Assembly: GCF_000427095.1 (NCBI RefSeq)
Contig: NC_021487.1
Span: forward strand, 2,713,241-2,777,240
Direction of reading: 5' to 3'
Length of the DNA stretch: 64,000 nucleotides
Source: Chthonomonas calidirosea T49
Lineage (GTDB): Bacteria; Armatimonadota; Chthonomonadetes; Chthonomonadales; Chthonomonadaceae
The position numbers were made by a program, and so were the translations under genes. The notes under the pieces were generated by a model. That model was given only the letters and a program-made list of their open reading frames with translations. It made no database searches and was not told the DNA's origin. Below, piece after piece: positions 35,167 to 44,515 of this stretch (position 1 is the stretch's first letter; every line of letters begins with the position of its first letter).

Positions 35167-36489
35167 TTATGACTCGGCCTCCGTGGAGTCGGTCAGGGCA
35201 GGGGTTGGCAAGCGAGGTCGCCTCTCCGGCGGCAAGAGGCGTTCGAGGGTGTCGTCTACCGTGATAATGCCTAAAAGCCGCTCCTCTTCGTCCACCACCG
35301 GAACGGCAAGTAGGTTATAACGCCCTAGGATCTGGGCGACCTCATCGGCGTGGTCTTCCACATGCACGCGGATGACGTTCGGCTCCATGATCTCAGAGAC
35401 GGGCGTTTCCGGAGGGGCAATCACCAGATCGCGGAGCGAGAGAACGCCCACGAGGCGGTTTTCTGCGTCCACAACATAGATGTAGTAGATGGTTTCGGCT
35501 TTAGGGGCTAGTTCTCGCAGATATTGAATGGTCTGTTCGCAGGTGAGGTAGGAGTGTATCGCGACGAACTCGGTGGTCATCAGGCCACCGGCGGTATCGT
35601 CATCGTAGGCAAGGAGCTCTTTCACATCACGAGCTTCTTCCGGCTCCATCTGGTCTAGAAGCTCATCGCTGCGCGCTTCGGGCAGATCGCCAAGCACATC
35701 GGCGGCTTCGTCCGGCTCCATCTCTTCAAGGATGTCGGTCGCCTTTTCATCGTCGAGCTGTTGCATAATCTGCACCTGCACTTCTGGCTCTGCCTCAGCA
35801 ATGGCGTCGGCGGCCGTTTCGGTGTCGAGACTTTCGATCACCTCGGCGCCCTGTTGCGGCGTCAGTTGCTCCACAATGTCGGCGATGTCGGCTGGGTGAA
35901 GGCGCGCGATCTTATCATGAGAGACCTTCAGGCGAATGGTTCCTCCTTGTGCGCTTCTCTCCAGTGTCTGCACATCGTCCCAAGCGATAAGATTGGAGCG
36001 CAGCGGATGGCCGATCAGCCGGAAGAGCGCTTCGATAGGCACGCTAATAGCGCCGAGGCGCCTTAGCAGGGCGCGAAAACTGGCGTCCACGCCAACCACG
36101 CAGTACTCTGTCCCACAAACCGCCAATCGTACATCGCTAACGCGTACCACCCTGCGGTCGTGAATATCCACGATCTGCCGGTCAAGCACATCTCTACGCA
36201 GGTAGAGCACCTGCGACTCGTCGGGTTGATAGAGGGAGATGGTTTCTAGGGGGCGTCGAAGGTAGACATCTCCCAGAATACGACCGCTTCCTTGAGGTCC
36301 GGCAGGGTCTTCATTAAACAGGATCTCCGAGAAGGGAAGGGAGAGCTCATCGGACTTGCGTTTAATGAGAACTCCCCTCACAACCGGTAGTCGGCCTCCA
36401 AGTTCGGCGACGAGGTCGGTCACTCTACCGATGTAGGTTTTATCGGGAGTAAGCACACGCTTTCCTAAAAGCTGAGTAAGGTATTTCAT
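35167..36489 (-). CDS. Soluble MgtE-N/CBS protein with PRC-barrel N-terminus
   Basis: A 440-residue cytoplasmic protein. Two PRC-barrel-like segments (about 1-80 and 100-160: YIGRVTDLVAELGGRLPVV, IHDRRVVRVSDVRL) precede an MgtE intracellular domain (about 190-290: LHPADIADIVEQLTPQQ, EEMEPDEAADVLGDLPEA) and a CBS pair (about 300-415: GVLSLRDLVIAPPETPV, IMEPNVIRVHVEDHADE). The five-helix MgtE channel is absent, so it cannot transport magnesium itself. It could be a Mg2+-sensing regulator or partner of another transporter. Preceding gap 34957-35166 holds no gene. Confidence 0.85.
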   Translation of the reverse strand: MKYLTQLLGKRVLTPDKTYIGRVTDLVAELGGRLPVVRGVLIKRKSDELSLPFSEILFNEDPAGPQGSGRILGDVYLRRPLETISLYQPDESQVLYLRRDVLDRQIVDIHDRRVVRVSDVRLAVCGTEYCVVGVDASFRALLRRLGAISVPIEALFRLIGHPLRSNLIAWDDVQTLERSAQGGTIRLKVSHDKIARLHPADIADIVEQLTPQQGAEVIESLDTETAADAIAEAEPEVQVQIMQQLDDEKATDILEEMEPDEAADVLGDLPEARSDELLDQMEPEEARDVKELLAYDDDTAGGLMTTEFVAIHSYLTCEQTIQYLRELAPKAETIYYIYVVDAENRLVGVLSLRDLVIAPPETPVSEIMEPNVIRVHVEDHADEVAQILGRYNLLAVPVVDEEERLLGIITVDDTLERLLPPERRPRLPTPALTDSTEAES

Positions 36490-36506
36490 CGCTTTGTGAA
36501 TAGGGC

Positions 36507-37658
36507 CTAGGGTGTCTGATGGGTTTTTATTGGGGGCACTGCAACCGAAATAGAGGTAGGAGCGACGCCGGCCGCCGCCTGAATACGCGCGATCTGCTCA
36601 GGGGTAACCTCCTTCTCAAAGGCGCGAAAACCAGCCAGACAAAAACCGTGCTTCGCTGCCAATTGACTGATCTCATCTACCTGCTTTACGCTTACCTCCT
36701 TGCCGAGCGTGAAGCTTTCATAACGCCCCTCAAGCGCGAGCATCATCGTTTCGGACATGCAGGCGTAGGCGGTATTGGGCGGAAAACCAAAGTCGAACTC
36801 TTCGTCGGGCCTGTTGGGATAGGGCAGATGCATTTCACCAGGCACCCGAACAACGCCCCCTTCGATCACCAGTACATCCTGCCGTTCCTTTGCAACGCGC
36901 ACGGAAACGTCACGAGGGCGAGACACATCGCAGACGACTGCACCGCGTTTAAGGTATTCCGGCAAAATAATGGCGTCCACGGCACTAGTAACCGTAATGA
37001 TCACATCGGCATCACGGAGGCCTGTAGCCACATCGGTAAAAAGACGCAACTCCGCTTGCGATTGGGATTTAAGGCGTTCGGCCAGCTGTTTCAGACGGGA
37101 GAGATCGCGCCCAACAAGGGCGACAGCCGGGGCTTCCCGGGACAATATCTCGGCGCATGTGGAACCGATGGAGCCGGTAGCTCCCACCACGGCCACCACC
37201 GAGTTTTCGATATGATGCCCCATGAGGCGAGCGGCCTCTTTAACGCCTTCAATAGCCGTTGCCACCGTGTAAGAGTTCCCTGTGGTGATGGCTAGATCGG
37301 GCAGTCGTTTGGCAAGGCTTATGCCGCCGTCTCCTACAACCGAAGTGAAGGCTCCAAGCCCCATAATGCCGGCGCCCAGATCGAGGGCAATACGGCCACA
37401 CTGTTCCAGCTTCTCGAGAACCTGCTCGTAGGGAAGCGTAACCATTTGATGCGGTGTAAGGGGGCAGCCGATAAACCAGCCCTCCAGCTCTTTCCCCGTT
37501 AGCGACCGCACGCCTTTCACTTCGCAGACCACCAGAGGGTTTTGGCGGGTCAAAAACCATTCAATGAGGCGCACTGGAAGGAAGCGCGCGATGGGATATT
37601 TTCGTGCCACATCGCGGCGGGCCTCAATAGGGTGAACAACAAAGGCAAAGCGTTCCAT
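36507..37658 (-). CDS. Long-chain acyl-ACP reductase-like protein (cyanobacterial AAR family)
   Basis: A 383-residue protein resembling the cyanobacterial enzyme that reduces fatty acyl-ACP to aldehyde. Shared traits: MGLGAFTSVVGDGG near residue 99, TTGNSYTVATAIEGVKEAA, the NADPH motif VVGATGSIGS (157-166) and, most telling, AYACMSETMMLALEGRYESF, where Cys300 aligns with the acyl-thioester cysteine of the cyanobacterial enzyme. It could make fatty aldehydes or act on another thioester. No aldehyde-deformylating oxygenase is in the window. It starts two bases after the partner gene at 37661-38593. Automatic labels such as shikimate or saccharopine dehydrogenase would be misleading. Confidence 0.75.
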   Translation of the reverse strand: MERFAFVVHPIEARRDVARKYPIARFLPVRLIEWFLTRQNPLVVCEVKGVRSLTGKELEGWFIGCPLTPHQMVTLPYEQVLEKLEQCGRIALDLGAGIMGLGAFTSVVGDGGISLAKRLPDLAITTGNSYTVATAIEGVKEAARLMGHHIENSVVAVVGATGSIGSTCAEILSREAPAVALVGRDLSRLKQLAERLKSQSQAELRLFTDVATGLRDADVIITVTSAVDAIILPEYLKRGAVVCDVSRPRDVSVRVAKERQDVLVIEGGVVRVPGEMHLPYPNRPDEEFDFGFPPNTAYACMSETMMLALEGRYESFTLGKEVSVKQVDEISQLAAKHGFCLAGFRAFEKEVTPEQIARIQAAAGVAPTSISVAVPPIKTHQTP

Positions 37659-37660
37659 AA

Positions 37661-38593
37661 TTACACGGTTTGAGCGCAGATCGCTGGTTGTGGGTTAAGC
37701 ACCTGCACGTTCGGCTTCCAATCTAGCTCCTTCAGTTTCTGCAGATAGTCCTGCGGGGTCAGCTCTTCAGGACGTTTCTGTAGTAAAGTTACGAGCACGG
37801 CCTCCATAACGTTCGTGCCAAAGGAGCGTCCGTCGAACACAGGGGTAGTGGTGATGAGCCTATGCACGCCTCTGCGTTTTAGTTCTTCTACATCGGCAGG
37901 GGTAGTGGTATTGGTGATCACTGTTTTACCAGAGAGTTGTTGCGGCATATATTTGCTGATGTAGAGATAATCGCCAGCGATGACATCGGCCTCTTGAAAA
38001 AACTTGGGAAATTTGGGCACATTCTGGTGCTGTTTTTCGCCGGTTGGGTAGAACCACTGGAAGGGACAGCGCACCACAATGGGAAGAATAAGGCGGGCGA
38101 GGCGTTGAAGGGTTGTCCAAGAGCGAATGGGGATAGGCAGTCCAAGTCCAAAAAGAATGTCGCCAAACACTATGGAACGCGCGCGTTGTACCAGCGCCTC
38201 GGCCATCCCAAAGCGGTCCACTGCGCTCATCAACAGAACCGAGCTTTCACAGAAATTCACCACCTTGTTTTCATCGAGCCAGGCGATGGTCTCTCGTTCA
38301 AGGGTATGCTTGAGGCCGCTGCCGTCCACGAAAGGTGTTTTTTGGGCACCGGCCATCAGCGAGAGCGGCTCGCGAAACACGTAGCGGCGATCGCCGGCGT
38401 AGAGATAGATGTCACACCCCCCTACACCAAAGGCGTCCACCTTGCCATCTAGCTCCTGCACAAGGCGACGAAAACGCTGCTTGTCGCCGTCGGTGCCGAT
38501 GCGCTCGATAGAAAACTCTTCTCCAAAAAACCGGGCGATCACTTTTTTATCGCGTCGTGAGGAGCCTAGACTAATGCTAACCACGCGTTTCAC
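37661..38593 (-). CDS. Uncharacterised partner of the AAR-like reductase ('quinate 5-dehydrogenase'-labelled family)
   Basis: A 310-residue protein starting at GTG (38593), N-terminus VVSISLGSSRRDKKV. Similar proteins in Thermus, Deinococcus and clostridia-like bacteria are often labelled quinate 5-dehydrogenase, but I see no quinate/shikimate dehydrogenase motif or classical Rossmann glycine loop. Conserved-looking parts are DAFGVGGCDIYLYAGDRRYV, VFGDILFGLGLPIP, DVIAGDYLYISKYMP and VITNTTTPADVEELKRRGV. Its stop is two bases from the reductase start, so the two are one transcriptional and probably functional unit. Function unknown. Confidence 0.75.
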   Translation of the reverse strand: MKRVVSISLGSSRRDKKVIARFFGEEFSIERIGTDGDKQRFRRLVQELDGKVDAFGVGGCDIYLYAGDRRYVFREPLSLMAGAQKTPFVDGSGLKHTLERETIAWLDENKVVNFCESSVLLMSAVDRFGMAEALVQRARSIVFGDILFGLGLPIPIRSWTTLQRLARLILPIVVRCPFQWFYPTGEKQHQNVPKFPKFFQEADVIAGDYLYISKYMPQQLSGKTVITNTTTPADVEELKRRGVHRLITTTPVFDGRSFGTNVMEAVLVTLLQKRPEELTPQDYLQKLKELDWKPNVQVLNPQPAICAQTV

Positions 38594-38617
38594 GGCGTTT
38601 TTCTCTCCGCACCTAGG

Positions 38618-39139
38618 TTAGTAAGCACGAACACGGTTATGCGCTCCAACAATGCTGAGGGCTATTTGTAACCACAGCATCAGGTCTAGTAAAGCCCCGA
38701 GATGGCCTCCGGACAGGTAGAGCGCCATGCCGATCAGCCCTAAGGCTGCTGCCAACCAAGCCAGTTGCTCCACCTGAGTACCGCGTTTAAATCGGGTCAC
38801 TTGGCGCACCGTTTCTCCCACCAGCATCCCGTGAAAAAAGGCCAAGAAAATGGCAAAAAAGCCGAGATGCACGCTGCTGAGCACCCCTTCGGCGAGCAAA
38901 AGAAGCCATGCTGCCACGTAGCTAACCACGGTTCCGACGACGAGCGTCAAGAGGAGCTCTTGGGGTTGCAGTTGTAGACGGGCGGCGCGATCGGGCTTTG
39001 CACACTGTTTGCAGAGCATGCCGGCGGGGTAGACCACGGAGCAGTGAGGGCATATGGGCACACCGCAGCGCGCACACCGCAGGGAGGTTATCTCATGACG
39101 CCGGCAGTGACACCGTAGCGGCGTGGAGGCATCGGGCAC
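38618..39139 (-). CDS. Zinc-ribbon/B-box membrane protein
   Basis: A 173-residue protein. The N-terminal 50 residues carry a dense Cys/His set (RCHCRRHEITSLRCARC, VPICPHCSVVYPAGMLCKQC) like a B-box zinc finger. Four hydrophobic segments follow (about 62-82, 88-108, 125-145, 148-165). Proteins of this shape are common and uncharacterised. The start is GTG, which lies three bases after the stop of the SLH gene, so it belongs to the same transcript. Confidence 0.7.
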   Translation of the reverse strand: MPDASTPLRCHCRRHEITSLRCARCGVPICPHCSVVYPAGMLCKQCAKPDRAARLQLQPQELLLTLVVGTVVSYVAAWLLLLAEGVLSSVHLGFFAIFLAFFHGMLVGETVRQVTRFKRGTQVEQLAWLAAALGLIGMALYLSGGHLGALLDLMLWLQIALSIVGAHNRVRAY

Positions 39140-39142
39140 CTC

Positions 39143-39814
39143 TCAGTGCCCTCCTTTGGGTTTATGAAAGCTGGCGTCGGGCGTGTTGCCTTGGGCGTCG
39201 TGGCCGAGGGAGGTTAGCTGGTCGTTTAGCCCGGCAACCATCTGGGCGACGGCCACACTAAGCTGCGCTGCCGTCAGGGGGGTATGATCTGCTTTAAGAA
39301 GAGGGGAGTCGGGGCCGATCTCACGATGCTGTACCAGATACTGCAAAGAGGTGTAGGCTGGATTGGTAGGAGGCACAGCGATGGTCACATGCGTTGGAAG
39401 CACTTCCGACTTTGCTTTATCTGGCGCATTCGCCGGCGCACGCGTAATGCCATTGGCCACATAGTTTCCGACGCGGCAAAGCACCGAGGCCAGGATATAG
39501 CGTGTAACGGGGCGGTTCTGCCAGCGGCGCGCTTTCAGTGTCTGCGCAACGCTTTCTGGCACCGGTTTACTAGGGGCGGCGTGCCAGGTGTTCTCTTGAA
39601 GCGCCTTTGCCAATCGGGCAAGGGCGATGGCGGCGTCTATCCGCGTGATCTTCTGTTCGCCATGGAAGCGCCCATCCGATTCAAGCGAGAGCAGATGGTT
39701 TTGCAACGCTTGTTGCACATAGGCTGCCGCCCAATGGTTGGGGCGGACGTCGGGCGGCAAGCAAAGAGCGGGTACTGCACAGAGGAGAAGTACAAGAAGC
39801 CAGAGTCGTTTCAT
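39143..39814 (-). CDS. Secreted SLH-domain protein
   Basis: A 223-residue exported protein with a signal peptide to about residue 18. One clear S-layer-homology motif follows: DVRPNHWAAAYVQQALQNHL, then ITRIDAAIALARLAKAL. Degenerate SLH-like segments follow to about residue 200 (VTRYILASVLCRVGNYV; LTAAQLSVAVAQMVAGL). It probably binds the cell wall or its secondary polymers. It lies just downstream of mreB and murA, which suggests a role in envelope assembly. Confidence 0.75.
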   Translation of the reverse strand: MKRLWLLVLLLCAVPALCLPPDVRPNHWAAAYVQQALQNHLLSLESDGRFHGEQKITRIDAAIALARLAKALQENTWHAAPSKPVPESVAQTLKARRWQNRPVTRYILASVLCRVGNYVANGITRAPANAPDKAKSEVLPTHVTIAVPPTNPAYTSLQYLVQHREIGPDSPLLKADHTPLTAAQLSVAVAQMVAGLNDQLTSLGHDAQGNTPDASFHKPKGGH

Positions 39815-39833
39815 GGGTGGCCGTCTCCTTATA

Positions 39834-40841
39834 TCAGGCGCTGCGGCGAATGGCCGCCATATTTTCTAAGGCCCTTCCGGTTCCGATGACAACGCAGGTA
39901 AGGGGGTCTTCGGCAACGCGAACAGGCAGGCCCGTGACGGAGGAGATAAGTTGATCAAGGCCCCGAAGCAGGGCTCCTCCTCCGGTAAGCATGATACCGC
40001 GTTCGATGATATCGGCAGAAAGCTCCGGCGGTGTTTTTTCCAAAACACGTTTGACCTTTTCTACGATGGCGCTAACGGGCTCGGAAAGGGCCTCCCGAAT
40101 CTCTTCGGAGGTAACCTGAATCGTTTTCGGCAGTCCGGCCACCAGGTCACGGCCGCGTACTTCCATGGTAAGCTCTTGTTGAAGTGGGTAGGCCGAGCCG
40201 ATCCGCATTTTAATCTCTTCTGCGGTACGTTCGCCGATCATGAGGTTGTAGACGTTGCGGATGTAACGCATAATCACCTCATCCATACGATTTCCGGCGA
40301 TACGCAGGCTTTCGCTATGGACGATGCTGCCAAGGGAGATGACGGCCACATCGGTCGTTCCACCACCGATATCCACCACCATGTTGCCGCCAGGGGAGGA
40401 GATGGGTAGACCGGCACCGATGGCAGCTGCCATGGGCTCTTCAATGGGGTAGGCTTCACGGGCGCCAGCCTCTTCTGCGGCCTGGAGCACCGCGCGCTTC
40501 TCTACACTGGTTACTTGAGAGGGCACGCAGATAAGCACACGTGGGCGAAAGTTAAGCAGCCAACGTTTCCCGAGCACGCGATCAAAGATGTAGCGAAGCA
40601 TGGCCTGAGTGATGGTATAGTCGGCAATAACGCCGTCGCTCATAGGGCGGATCGGCACGATGTTGCCGGGCGTGCGTCCTAGCATTTCGCTAGCCTCGGA
40701 GCCCACCGCCAACACCTTGCGGTTTTGGGCGGAAACGGCCACCACCGAGGGCTCTCGCAACACGATGCCCTTTCCCTTCTGATAGACCAGCGTATTGGCG
40801 GTGCCCAAGTCAATTCCGAGCATAGGAAACAGGTTAAACAC
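39834..40841 (-). CDS. mreB: Cell-shape actin homologue MreB
   Basis: A 335-residue actin-like protein organising sidewall peptidoglycan synthesis. Motifs: phosphate-1 [13 protein letters not shown], connect-1 [13 protein letters not shown], phosphate-2 [17 protein letters not shown] and adenosine motif [17 protein letters not shown] place the start at the GTG at 40841: GGAG lies eight bases upstream and the resulting N-terminus ([13 protein letters not shown]) supplies the short amphipathic membrane segment usual in MreB. This start overlaps the end of murA by eight bases. In-frame ATG at 40823 is the alternative. Confidence 0.95.
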   Translation of the reverse strand: MFNLFPMLGIDLGTANTLVYQKGKGIVLREPSVVAVSAQNRKVLAVGSEASEMLGRTPGNIVPIRPMSDGVIADYTITQAMLRYIFDRVLGKRWLLNFRPRVLICVPSQVTSVEKRAVLQAAEEAGAREAYPIEEPMAAAIGAGLPISSPGGNMVVDIGGGTTDVAVISLGSIVHSESLRIAGNRMDEVIMRYIRNVYNLMIGERTAEEIKMRIGSAYPLQQELTMEVRGRDLVAGLPKTIQVTSEEIREALSEPVSAIVEKVKRVLEKTPPELSADIIERGIMLTGGGALLRGLDQLISSVTGLPVRVAEDPLTCVVIGTGRALENMAAIRRSA

Positions 40842-42117
40842 TCTCGTAACTCCGCGCTTGTTCTTCGGGGACTCGCGCGATGTCGGCGCCAAGCCCCCTT
40901 AGATTTTCTACAAGGTTCTCATAGCCCCTGTCAAGATGTTCGAGTTCGGAGACCACGGTAACGCCCTGCGCCACAAGCCCAGCGATCACCAAGGCGGCGC
41001 CGCCGCGCAGGTCGGTGCAGCTCACGGGCGCCCCATTTAGCTGAGGAACCCCCGTAACGATGGCAGTTGGGCCTTCCACACGGATGTCGGCCCCCATGCG
41101 CTGCAGCTCGGTGGTGTAGCGGAAGCGGCTTTCGTAGACCGTTTCGGTGATGACGGAGACCCCATCGGCGATGGTAAGAAGAGCTACGAAGGGTTGTTGC
41201 ATGTCGGTGGGAAAGCCTGGGTGGGGCATGGTTTTTATGTCGGTAGGGTGGATTTTGCCTACTCGTCGCACGCGCATTCCTCCATCAATGGGGGTTACTT
41301 CGGCGCCGGCCTCCATCAACTTGTTTAATACGGCGCGGCAGTGGTCTGGCACGGCATTACGTATATACACATCGCCGCCTGTAGCTGCCGCCGCGATCGC
41401 ATAGGTTCCAGCTTGGAGCCTGTCGGGAATAATGGAGAACTCGGTAGGATAGAGGCGATCGACGCCCTCAATGACGATGGTCGAGGTGCCCATTCCGCTG
41501 ATCTTGGCGCCGCAGGCGTTAAGAAACTCGGCGAGGTTCACCACCTCTGGCTCTTGAGCGCAGTTTTGGATAACGGTGCGGCCCTGCGCGCAGCAAGCGG
41601 CCATCATGAGATGCTGTGTGGCACCGGCAGAAGGAAATTCCAGGTAGAGATTTGTGCCCACAAGACGCCGACACGTTCCCACGTAAATGCCGTGTTCTAA
41701 GGTAAGGCGGGCGCCCAACTGCTCGAGCCCCTTAATATGGAAATTCACCGGCCTCGCCCCAATGTTGCAGCCACCAGGCATCGCCACCGCGGCCTCTTGA
41801 AACCGCGTAAGAAGCACGCCCAACAGGTTGAAGGAGGCACGCATTTGACGCACCAGCTCGTGAGGGGCTTGGGAGGTGGTGAGTTGCGTGGCGTCTATTT
41901 CCAGCGTGTTGTCGGGTAGAAAATCAGCCTTAGCCCCAAGATGCCGAAGAATTTCGAGCATCTTATCTACATCCGTGATGCGAGGGACGTTTCTCAGGCG
42001 GGTTTTGCCTGGCACCAGCAACGCCGCAGGGATGATGGCCAGCGCATCATTTTTACTGCCGCCGATGTATACCTCACCTGATAGGGGGGAACCGCCCCGG
42101 ATAACTAGCTTTTCCAC
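40834..42117 (-). CDS. murA: UDP-N-acetylglucosamine 1-carboxyvinyltransferase
   Basis: A 427-residue enolpyruvyl transferase catalysing the first committed step of peptidoglycan synthesis (PEP plus UDP-GlcNAc). Catalytic Cys117 is in [20 protein letters not shown], the fosfomycin-sensitive form. Other family segments: [31 protein letters not shown] and [20 protein letters not shown]. Start is GTG with AGAGAGG upstream. It overlaps mreB, tying wall precursor synthesis to shape control. Confidence 0.96.
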   Translation of the reverse strand: MEKLVIRGGSPLSGEVYIGGSKNDALAIIPAALLVPGKTRLRNVPRITDVDKMLEILRHLGAKADFLPDNTLEIDATQLTTSQAPHELVRQMRASFNLLGVLLTRFQEAAVAMPGGCNIGARPVNFHIKGLEQLGARLTLEHGIYVGTCRRLVGTNLYLEFPSAGATQHLMMAACCAQGRTVIQNCAQEPEVVNLAEFLNACGAKISGMGTSTIVIEGVDRLYPTEFSIIPDRLQAGTYAIAAAATGGDVYIRNAVPDHCRAVLNKLMEAGAEVTPIDGGMRVRRVGKIHPTDIKTMPHPGFPTDMQQPFVALLTIADGVSVITETVYESRFRYTTELQRMGADIRVEGPTAIVTGVPQLNGAPVSCTDLRGGAALVIAGLVAQGVTVVSELEHLDRGYENLVENLRGLGADIARVPEEQARSYESV

Positions 42118-42322
42118 AGATAAGCAGCCTCTCTAATAAGTGCATTTGTTGAAGCCCAAAAATTTAGGGAGCGTGAGAAAGGCCGGTAGATATGTCAATG
42201 GCCTTTCGCTTCATAAGCAAATTACAGTATACCCCACAGCTTAACCATCGTTTCGCGGGTTCATTTGAAAATGGCCGATCGTTGAAGCAAAACAGGTCAT
42301 TCCGAATTCTTACAAAATCCGT

Positions 42323-42328
42323 TATAAT
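42323..42328 (+). promoter_or_regulatory. Probable -10 of the histidine kinase operon
   Basis: TATAAT at 42323-42328 with a weak TTCCGA 17 bases upstream. Transcription would begin near 42335, which excludes the in-frame ATG at 42192 as the kinase start. Confidence 0.5.
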
Positions 42329-42386
42329 TGTTAGGAACTCCCTTCCTACTCCTGCCGTCTCAAAAGAAGATTTAGGTAGCGGTCAA

Positions 42387-43559
42387 ATGGCACATCCAGA
42401 CGAAGTGGTTTATGAAGACATCGCGCTTCATCCGCTCTATCGTCATCGAGAACAGGCTCTACTGCACGCGCTTCTACAATCCATAGACTACGGGGTGCTC
42501 GTGAGCGGACTGGATCGGCAAGACATTGTGGCGAACCGGCGCCTCGGTGAGCTGTTCTCTATTCCACCCCGCTTGGTGGTGGAGAGCGACCCAGACAGCG
42601 TGCGCGCCTGGGCGCGATCGAGGGTGCGCCATCCGGCACAGTTCGAGGCGATGATTCAGCGGGCCTACGCCGACCCCTATTTTACCGGTGAAGATGAGGT
42701 TGAGTTGCGTGAAACCCCGCCCCGCATTCTTCGACGTTTTACCGCGCCCGTGCTCGATGCGCAGGGGAAACCTATTGCCCGCCTCTGGACATTTCTAGAT
42801 ATTTCCGAAATGAAGCGGTTGCAAGCGCAGGTGCGCCGTCGTCTGCACAAAACCACTCAGATCCTTCAGGAGACGCGACGTCGCCTGTTGGAGGCCGAGA
42901 AACTGCGCGTGGTTGGAACGCTCTCGGCAAGCGTAGCGCACGACATTCGCAATATTCTCTCCACCATGCGCATGGAGATCGAGCAGTTGCCTTCTGAGAG
43001 CGCGGCCGCGCTCATCGAGCAGTTCCATCGGTTTGAAGTGCTCGCCCAAAGGCTGCTGGCCATGACTCATGCCGATAGGTGCTATCGGGAGCCGGTCTTG
43101 CTTAACGATCGCATCCGACACGTCGCGCCGCTTCTCAGCGCTCAGGCCGATTCCTGCAATGTGAGCCTCTGCTATGAACTGGAGGAAGGCTTACCGGCCT
43201 TTTGGGGCGACCCGGTTCAGATAGATAGGCTGCTCATCAACCTGTGTTTGAACGCCTTTCAGGCCATGGCCTCAACGGGGGGCACCCTCACGCTGCGAAC
43301 CTATAGCAAAGGCGGAAAACTCTATTTGGAGGTGCGAGACACTGGGCCAGGGATCGCCTCAGAGATAAAGAAACAGATTTTTATGCCGTTCTTTACCACG
43401 CGCTCTGGAGGAACGGGGCTTGGGCTGTATAATTGTAAACGCATCGTGGGTGAGCACAAAGGGCGCATCACGGTGCGCAGCCGGCCGGGCAAGGGGGCCT
43501 GCTTCGTCGTGATGCTGCCGGCTATTGAGGGCGAAAATGACCAGAGTTTTGGTGGTTGA
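42387..43559 (+). CDS. PAS-containing sensor histidine kinase
   Basis: About 390 residues, cytoplasmic. A PAS-like sensor domain (about 25-140; LLQSIDYGVLVSGLDRQDIV, TFLDISEMKRL) and a coiled linker precede the kinase core: phospho-acceptor His185 in LSASVAHDIRNIL, N-box LINLCLNAFQAM (about 284-294), G1 box DTGPGIAS and G2 GGTGLGLYNC. Start ATG at 42387 is chosen because the promoter lies at 42323; its ribosome site is weak. It overlaps the response-regulator gene by 23 bases, so the pair is co-translated. Signal unknown. Confidence 0.88.
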   Translation: MAHPDEVVYEDIALHPLYRHREQALLHALLQSIDYGVLVSGLDRQDIVANRRLGELFSIPPRLVVESDPDSVRAWARSRVRHPAQFEAMIQRAYADPYFTGEDEVELRETPPRILRRFTAPVLDAQGKPIARLWTFLDISEMKRLQAQVRRRLHKTTQILQETRRRLLEAEKLRVVGTLSASVAHDIRNILSTMRMEIEQLPSESAAALIEQFHRFEVLAQRLLAMTHADRCYREPVLLNDRIRHVAPLLSAQADSCNVSLCYELEEGLPAFWGDPVQIDRLLINLCLNAFQAMASTGGTLTLRTYSKGGKLYLEVRDTGPGIASEIKKQIFMPFFTTRSGGTGLGLYNCKRIVGEHKGRITVRSRPGKGACFVVMLPAIEGENDQSFGG

Positions 43560-44229
43560 TGACGATTCGTTTTTGGTGCGCTCCCTCGAAAAGCTGATGC
43601 TCTCCGAGGGGTTCTTCTGCCAGAGCGCTTCGAGCGCTAGAGAAGCGCTGCGCCTTTTGGAGGGGGAGCCGTTCGACCTCGTTGTGCTCGACGTTGGGCT
43701 GCCGGATATGGACGGTTTTTCTTTATGTCGCCGCATTCGTCTGAAGCATCGCATGCCGGTGCTCTTCCTCTCGGCACGTGGCGAGAGCGCCGAGCGCGTG
43801 GTTGGGCTAGAAGTTGGGGCCGATGACTACATCGTGAAGCCCTTCACTCCACGGGAGTTCGTGGCGAGGGTGCGGGCGCAACTGCGTCGCGCAAACGAGT
43901 ATAGCCGCCCCGTAGAAGCGCGGAACGAGATTCGTATCGGCGATCTCGTGGTGGATTTCGATCGGCACGATGCCTTTATATCGGGGAAGCGGGCCCAACT
44001 GACCGAACGAGAGTTCGAGCTCTTAGCTCTCCTGGCGCGCCATGTGGACAAGGTGCTCTCTTCCGAATGGATTTTTGAGAACGTTTGGGGGTTCCAAAGC
44101 GAAACAGGCCCCAAAACCTTGGCCGTTTATGTTCGCCGGCTGCGGTGCAAGATCGAGGCCGATCCCGACCACCCCAAATATCTTCTCACCGTACGTGGGT
44201 TCGGTTATCAGCTGGTGTTTCCTTCCTAA
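43537..44229 (+). CDS. OmpR/PhoB-family response regulator
   Basis: A 230-residue DNA-binding response regulator, partner of the overlapping kinase. The receiver has the acidic DDD (8-10), phospho-acceptor Asp52 (VVLDVGLPDMDG), and Lys101 (ADDYIVKPFTP). The C-terminal winged helix reads LTEREFELLALLARHVDKVL and YVRRLRCKIEADP. ATG at 43537 follows GAGGG. Members bind direct repeats phased at about 11 bases, like those at 9804 and 46344, so this protein is one candidate regulator of those promoters (inference). Confidence 0.92.
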   Translation: MTRVLVVDDDSFLVRSLEKLMLSEGFFCQSASSAREALRLLEGEPFDLVVLDVGLPDMDGFSLCRRIRLKHRMPVLFLSARGESAERVVGLEVGADDYIVKPFTPREFVARVRAQLRRANEYSRPVEARNEIRIGDLVVDFDRHDAFISGKRAQLTEREFELLALLARHVDKVLSSEWIFENVWGFQSETGPKTLAVYVRRLRCKIEADPDHPKYLLTVRGFGYQLVFPS

Positions 44230-44453
44230 TTTCAGACGACCAACTTTTCGGTGCTCTAACCCAACGTGGGCCTCGCTGACCTCGTGTATTTTTGTAGAGC
44301 CGTCTGTTCCCCCTCCTAGCGCGAACCGGCAAAAGGCTGTGTTGCAGAGAGACGGCTTTCTAGCGCGCTTTTACAACCGGTAGCTGTTGGTGCCCCTAAA
44401 CTGCCAAAAAGGCGATTCATCTCTGATAGGACGATTTACCGTTCCCCTTGCTC

Positions 44454-44504
44454 TTGACAAGAGGAGAGCGGTGTGTTATAATATATCAAGAAAATCCGAT
44501 ACGA
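44454..44504 (+). promoter_or_regulatory. Consensus promoter with possible ArsR operator
   Basis: TTGACA (44454-44459) and TATAAT (44477-44482) with a 17-base spacer form a perfect housekeeping promoter. Directly after the -10 is an AT-rich stretch with TATC (44484-44487) and GATA (44498-44501) in inverted orientation, a fair position for autorepression by the ArsR protein encoded next. Confidence 0.75.
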
Positions 44505-44515
44505 TAAAAACCGAA

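Noticed and set aside
35167-36489. MgtE magnesium transporter
   Set aside because: The cytosolic domains match, but there are no transmembrane helices after the CBS pair, so it cannot be the transporter itself.
36519-37295. Long plus-strand frame (258 codons) opposite the acyl-ACP-reductase-like gene
   Set aside because: Antisense shadow of a gene with clear motifs; no recognisable protein features.
37661-38593. True quinate 5-dehydrogenase
   Set aside because: No Rossmann glycine motif or shikimate/quinate catalytic Lys-Asp pattern could be found; only database habit supports the name.
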